Shown here: piece by piece, positions 60,956-64,000 of the stretch
How positions within the stretch are numbered: the first letter of the stretch is position 1
Layout of the letters: each line of letters starts with the position of its first letter
Assembly (NCBI GenBank): GCA_034168985.1
Contig: JAXFJE010000007.1
Coordinates: 1-64,000 of the forward strand
Direction: 5' to 3'
From: JALEVB01 sp022768265
GTDB taxonomy: Bacteria > Bacillota_I > Bacilli_A > Erysipelotrichales > Erysipelotrichaceae
Length of the DNA: 64,000 nucleotides
The notes under the pieces: generated by a model
Seen by the model: only the letters and a program-made list of their open reading frames with translations
The model's database searches: none
Told to the model about the DNA's origin: nothing
Made by a program: the position numbers and the translations under genes

Positions 60956-61752
60956 ATTGCTTTTACCTTGCTTTCGATTTCTTCGCTTAGATAGGCTTGT
61001 AGTTTTTCGTTAGAAATGACATCTTTGATAAATGATAGATAGCCCATCGTTACCAAAGCTCCAACTTCTTCGGTCTTTAAACCACGAGATTGCATATAAA
61101 ATAATTGTGCTTCATCGATGCTACCTACTGTTGTGGCATGGCTTGCTTCTACATCATTTTCATCGATCAATAATTGTGGCAAGATCGTAGCTTGCTGTTT
61201 TGAAGCAAAGCATAAAGCATGCGAGGCTTGATGCGATTTAGATCCTGAAGCACCCTTTTCGATCTTACCGATCGCATCGATATAATATTTACCATTTTCC
61301 AGCACGACCCCATAGTTTTCCATCTTACCTTGGGTGTTTGCACTGTAAGAAGTTAAAGCAATTTGATATTTCATCTCTGTATTGCTTAAGACTGCACTTT
61401 TAAAGTTACATGTAGCATATTCTTCAATTAGATCCACCTTGATATCACGACTACATTTTTGCTGATTGATATCACATACAGCTAAATCTAAGATAGCATT
61501 TTCTTTAACCTTGAAGACTTCTTTGGTTTGTAAAGGAGCATCGTTATCATTATAGATCAAATATGTACAATGTGTATGCTCTTTGACTTCTACGCTAACA
61601 TAGATCGAACATGCCTTCTTGACCCTTACAAATACGCTACAATCTTTTTTATTACTGATATTCAAATCTAAATGTCCATCAACATCAACTTCTAATTCAA
61701 GATATTCTTCGTTAATAACGATATTTTCACATTCATTTTGCAACTTGAACAT
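60949..61752 (-). CDS. sufD: SufD-like Fe-S assembly protein
   Basis: The 267-residue protein has the SufD/SufB C-terminal beta-helix features: SASGSKSHQASHALCFASKQQATILPQLLIDENDVEASHAT and YMQSRGLKTEEVGALVTMGYL. At 267 residues it is much shorter than the 420-435 of most SufD proteins, mainly at the N-terminus. Start at 61752 is supported by GAGG eight bases upstream; the frame to 61776 would overlap sufC. It partners SufB and SufC. Confidence 0.9.
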   Translation of the reverse strand: MFKLQNECENIVINEEYLELEVDVDGHLDLNISNKKDCSVFVRVKKACSIYVSVEVKEHTHCTYLIYNDNDAPLQTKEVFKVKENAILDLAVCDINQQKCSRDIKVDLIEEYATCNFKSAVLSNTEMKYQIALTSYSANTQGKMENYGVVLENGKYYIDAIGKIEKGASGSKSHQASHALCFASKQQATILPQLLIDENDVEASHATTVGSIDEAQLFYMQSRGLKTEEVGALVTMGYLSFIKDVISNEKLQAYLSEEIESKVKAIC

Positions 61753-61753
61753 C

Positions 61754-62572
61754 TTATTTACCTCGTTTAGCTCCACAGCTTCCTAAGCTAATAGCTGGTT
61801 TCTTTTCTTCTTGAACTAATGGTTTGATATCTAATTGTTTATATAACCAATCATAACCTTCATTATCAATTTTTTTAACTAGTTCACGATCGCCATCCAT
61901 CACGATCTTACCATCGATCAAGACATGAGCATGCGTAGGTTGGATCGAATCATAAAAACGTTCATAATGGGAAACAACGATCAGACCCATCTTGGTTTCA
62001 TCTTGTAAAGAACGAATGGCATTAGCCACGATTTTCAAAGCATCTACATCTAAGCCACTATCGATTTCATCCAACAAAGCTAATGAAGGTCGTAACATGC
62101 GCATTTGCACGATTTCATTTCTTTTCTTTTCCCCACCGGAGAAACCTTCATTTAAGAAACGATGAGCAAGATCAGGTTTCATTTGTAGCTCAGCGATATT
62201 TTTTTCCATTTCTTTGATAAATTTAAATAAAGAAATCGGCTTTTCATTTCGAGCATTGATTGCCGCCCGCAAAAAATCTGAATTGGTCACGCCTGGAATT
62301 TCTAATGGATATTGCATTGCTAAAAATAAACCCGCTTTGCTTCTTTCATCAACTGGCATGCTTAAAACATCTTTACCATCAAAAGTGATGCTTCCTTGTG
62401 TTACTACATATTTAGGATGTCCCATGATCGTTTGCAATAAAGTTGATTTTCCATTACCATTTGGTCCCATTAGGGCATGGATCTCATTTTCTTTTACTTC
62501 TAAATTTATGCCTTTTAAGATTTCCTTATCTCCAATCGAAACATGTAAATCTTCAATTTTCAATATACTCAT
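61754..62572 (-). CDS. sufC: SufC ATPase
   Basis: The 272-residue ABC-type ATPase has Walker A GPNGNGKSTLLQTI (about residues 36-49), ABC-signature-like GFSGGEKKRNEIVQM, Walker B LALLDEIDSGLDVDA and the switch histidine in VVSHYERF. ATP binding by SufC reshapes SufBD during cluster assembly. It is the first gene of the SUF operon. The C-terminal 20 residues (PAISLGSCGAKRGK) are a short extension. Confidence 0.97.
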   Translation of the reverse strand: MSILKIEDLHVSIGDKEILKGINLEVKENEIHALMGPNGNGKSTLLQTIMGHPKYVVTQGSITFDGKDVLSMPVDERSKAGLFLAMQYPLEIPGVTNSDFLRAAINARNEKPISLFKFIKEMEKNIAELQMKPDLAHRFLNEGFSGGEKKRNEIVQMRMLRPSLALLDEIDSGLDVDALKIVANAIRSLQDETKMGLIVVSHYERFYDSIQPTHAHVLIDGKIVMDGDRELVKKIDNEGYDWLYKQLDIKPLVQEEKKPAISLGSCGAKRGK

Positions 62573-62600
62573 TTTATAATCACCTCAAATAACCTTGTAA

Positions 62601-62629
62601 ATTATAACACAACAACATTTTATAGTGAA
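62601..62629 (-). promoter_or_regulatory. Promoter of the SUF operon
   Basis: On the minus strand a perfect TATAAT (62606-62601) lies 17 bases after TTCACT (62629-62624, three or four matches to TTGACA). The sufC ATG follows about 30 bases downstream behind GAGGTGATT. Confidence 0.55.
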
Positions 62630-62671
62630 AAATTACTATTCAAAATTTTTAAAATAAATTAAATTTTCATA

Positions 62672-62704
62672 CAAAAAGCTGACTATGTATAAACATAATC
62701 AGCT
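62672..62704 (-). terminator. Terminator of purB
   Basis: AGCTGATTATG pairs with CATAGTCAGCT (62704-62694 with 62687-62677, one G-T pair) around a six-base loop, followed on the minus strand by TTTTTG. It lies 13 bases after the purB stop. Confidence 0.85.
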
Positions 62705-62716
62705 CTATTAGATACT

Positions 62717-64000
62717 TTAAAGCAATCCTACTCGCTTAAAGATTTCATCAACATTACGTACTTGATATTTGGGATCGAAACAATCATCAATTTCTTCTTG
62801 AGTAAGGGTGTTTTTCACGCGTTCATCTTGTTCCATCAAACCTTTGAAATCAAGTTTGTTTTCCCATGATTTGATAGCGTTTGGTTGAACGGTATCATAA
62901 GCCATTTCTCTAGACATACCTTTTTCGATCAATTTAAGCATGAAACGTTGGGAGAAGATAACCCCATAGGTCTTAAAGATATTGGCATACATATTATCTT
63001 CAAATACTGTCAAGGTATCAATGATCTTCGTAAAGCGATTCAACATATAATCCAATAGTTCAGTTGCATCCGCACTGATGATTCGTTCAGCACTAGAATG
63101 TGAAATATCTCTTTCGTGCCATAATGGCATATTTTCATAAGCTGTTAACATGTAACCTCTTAAGACACGAGAACATCCACAAATATTTTCTGAGCCGATC
63201 GGATTACGTTTATGTGGCATGGCACTTGAACCTTTTTGGCCTTTATTGAAATATTCTTCAGCTTCACGCACTTCTGTTCTTTGTAAATGTCTAATTTCGG
63301 TAGCCATCTTTTCTAAAGAAGAAGCGATCAAAGCTAAAGTAGCATAATAGTGCGCATGACGATCTCTTTGTAAAACTTGGGTCGAAATCTTCGCTGAATT
63401 GATTCCTAATTTTTCACACACATAATCTTGAACAAATGGTGGTGTATTAGCAAAAGTACCAACTGCACCAGAAATCTTACCGCATTCGACATCTTGACAT
63501 GCATCTTTGAAACGCGCTAAATTACGTTGCATTTCTTCATACCACAAAGCAAATACTAAGCCAAAGGTCGTGATTTCAGCATGTACGCCATGTGTTCTTC
63601 CCATCATGACCGTATCTTTGTATTTAAGGGCCTTGTTTTTTAAGACTTCCATAAATTTTTCGATATCAGCCAAAAGGATCGCATTAGCTTGTTTATATAA
63701 ATAACCATAGGCCGTATCAACGACATCTGTACTTGTTAGACCATAGTGTACCCATTTTTTCTCTTCACCACAAGTTTCACTAACCGCACGAGTAAATGCT
63801 ACGACATCATGGCGGGTTTCTTGTTCGATCTCATAGATACGATCGATATCAAAACTAGCATTTTTCCATAAAGCTTCAACATCTTCACTAGGTATTTCAC
63901 CTAATTTGCTCCAAGCTTCACATGCAAGGATCTCAACTTTTAAATAAGCATTAAATTTGGCTTCTTCGCTCCAAATTTCACGCATTTCTTTTCTTGAATA
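62717..64000 (-). CDS. purB: Adenylosuccinate lyase, 5' end beyond window
   Basis: A fumarase-superfamily lyase that splits SAICAR and adenylosuccinate in purine synthesis. The signature GSSAMPHKRNPIGSENI is near residue 263 of the visible frame, with MGRTHGVHAEITTFG and EVEKKWVHYGLTSTD-type VHYGLTSTDVVDTA upstream. An ATG at 63985 looks like a start, but the frame stays open to the edge and the five codons before it read YSRKE. That matches the usual PurB opening (M-I-E-R-Y-S-R), so the true start lies a few codons to the right of 64000. Confidence 0.95.
   Translation of the reverse strand, partial: YSRKEMREIWSEEAKFNAYLKVEILACEAWSKLGEIPSEDVEALWKNASFDIDRIYEIEQETRHDVVAFTRAVSETCGEEKKWVHYGLTSTDVVDTAYGYLYKQANAILLADIEKFMEVLKNKALKYKDTVMMGRTHGVHAEITTFGLVFALWYEEMQRNLARFKDACQDVECGKISGAVGTFANTPPFVQDYVCEKLGINSAKISTQVLQRDRHAHYYATLALIASSLEKMATEIRHLQRTEVREAEEYFNKGQKGSSAMPHKRNPIGSENICGCSRVLRGYMLTAYENMPLWHERDISHSSAERIISADATELLDYMLNRFTKIIDTLTVFEDNMYANIFKTYGVIFSQRFMLKLIEKGMSREMAYDTVQPNAIKSWENKLDFKGLMEQDERVKNTLTQEEIDDCFDPKYQVRNVDEIFKRVGLL

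Noticed and set aside
1..64000. CRISPR array, prophage, integron or replication origin
   Set aside because: No regularly spaced repeats, phage structural genes, integrase, DnaA-box cluster or dnaA/dnaN genes were seen anywhere in the window.

Overview
The window is AT-rich, gene-dense DNA from a low-GC Gram-positive bacterium (Firmicutes/Bacillota). The evidence is a PolC-type DNA polymerase III, a non-discriminating-type glutamyl-tRNA synthetase, the rimP-nusA-rnpM-ylxQ-infB-rbfA operon, infC-rpmI-rplT behind an L20-type leader, the SUF order sufC-D-S-U-B, a FemAB-type peptidoglycan branching enzyme and small WXG100 proteins. The mix of genes suggests an Erysipelotrichia-like gut Firmicute. 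That placement is inference and no 16S gene is present to test it.

Layout. 1-416: the end of an IS3-type insertion sequence running off the left edge. 432-5775 (minus): a tightly overlapping nine-gene operon, rdgB - DUF1461 membrane protein - trmL - small membrane protein - ridA (with a cysteine-rich tail) - comK-like - rmuC - yitT - Nudix. 5840-8588 (plus): gltX and a FemAB transferase. 8652-10036 (minus): tRNA-Glu(CTC), rplT, rpmI, infC and an L20-type attenuator leader with a clear promoter. 10042-14899 (minus): an Asp23-like protein, a long RelA/SpoT-domain protein, an rRNA m5C methylase, ribF and truB. 14955-15713 (plus): ttcA-like. 15734-19149 (plus): promoter, lysine riboswitch and terminator, then a polar amino-acid ABC transporter and a radical SAM gene. 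19167-20864 (minus): oligoendopeptidase F. 20898-27467 (minus): a compact type VII secretion-like locus with two WXG100 proteins, a novel lipoprotein, an EssC-like ATPase and a YukD-like protein. 27520-36855 (minus): translation/transcription operon and polC. 36950-37492 (plus): a small zinc-ribbon membrane protein. 37566-44875: galactose region with mglBAC, a divergent LacI-type regulator, operator-like repeats, galK and galM. Those last two genes end a larger operon that begins with ktrB-ktrA-recG-rnc (to 49590). 49666-50547 (plus): lipid kinase. 50570-51373: a decayed group II intron. 51376-64000: rubrerythrin, a prepilin peptidase, a two-component system, an Mrp-type ATPase, purA, an esterase, the SUF operon and the start-truncated end of purB.

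How the parts work together. Housekeeping gene expression dominates. Three accessory themes stand out: (i) a reduced type VII secretion locus without recognisable EsaA, EssA or EssB, carrying an undescribed lipoprotein; (ii) a lysine-riboswitch-controlled transporter translationally coupled to a radical SAM/SPASM-like enzyme; (iii) a ComK-like regulator embedded in a housekeeping operon, with a ComC-type prepilin peptidase elsewhere in the window, hinting at natural competence. Galactose uptake and phosphorylation are present, but galT and galE are not in the window.
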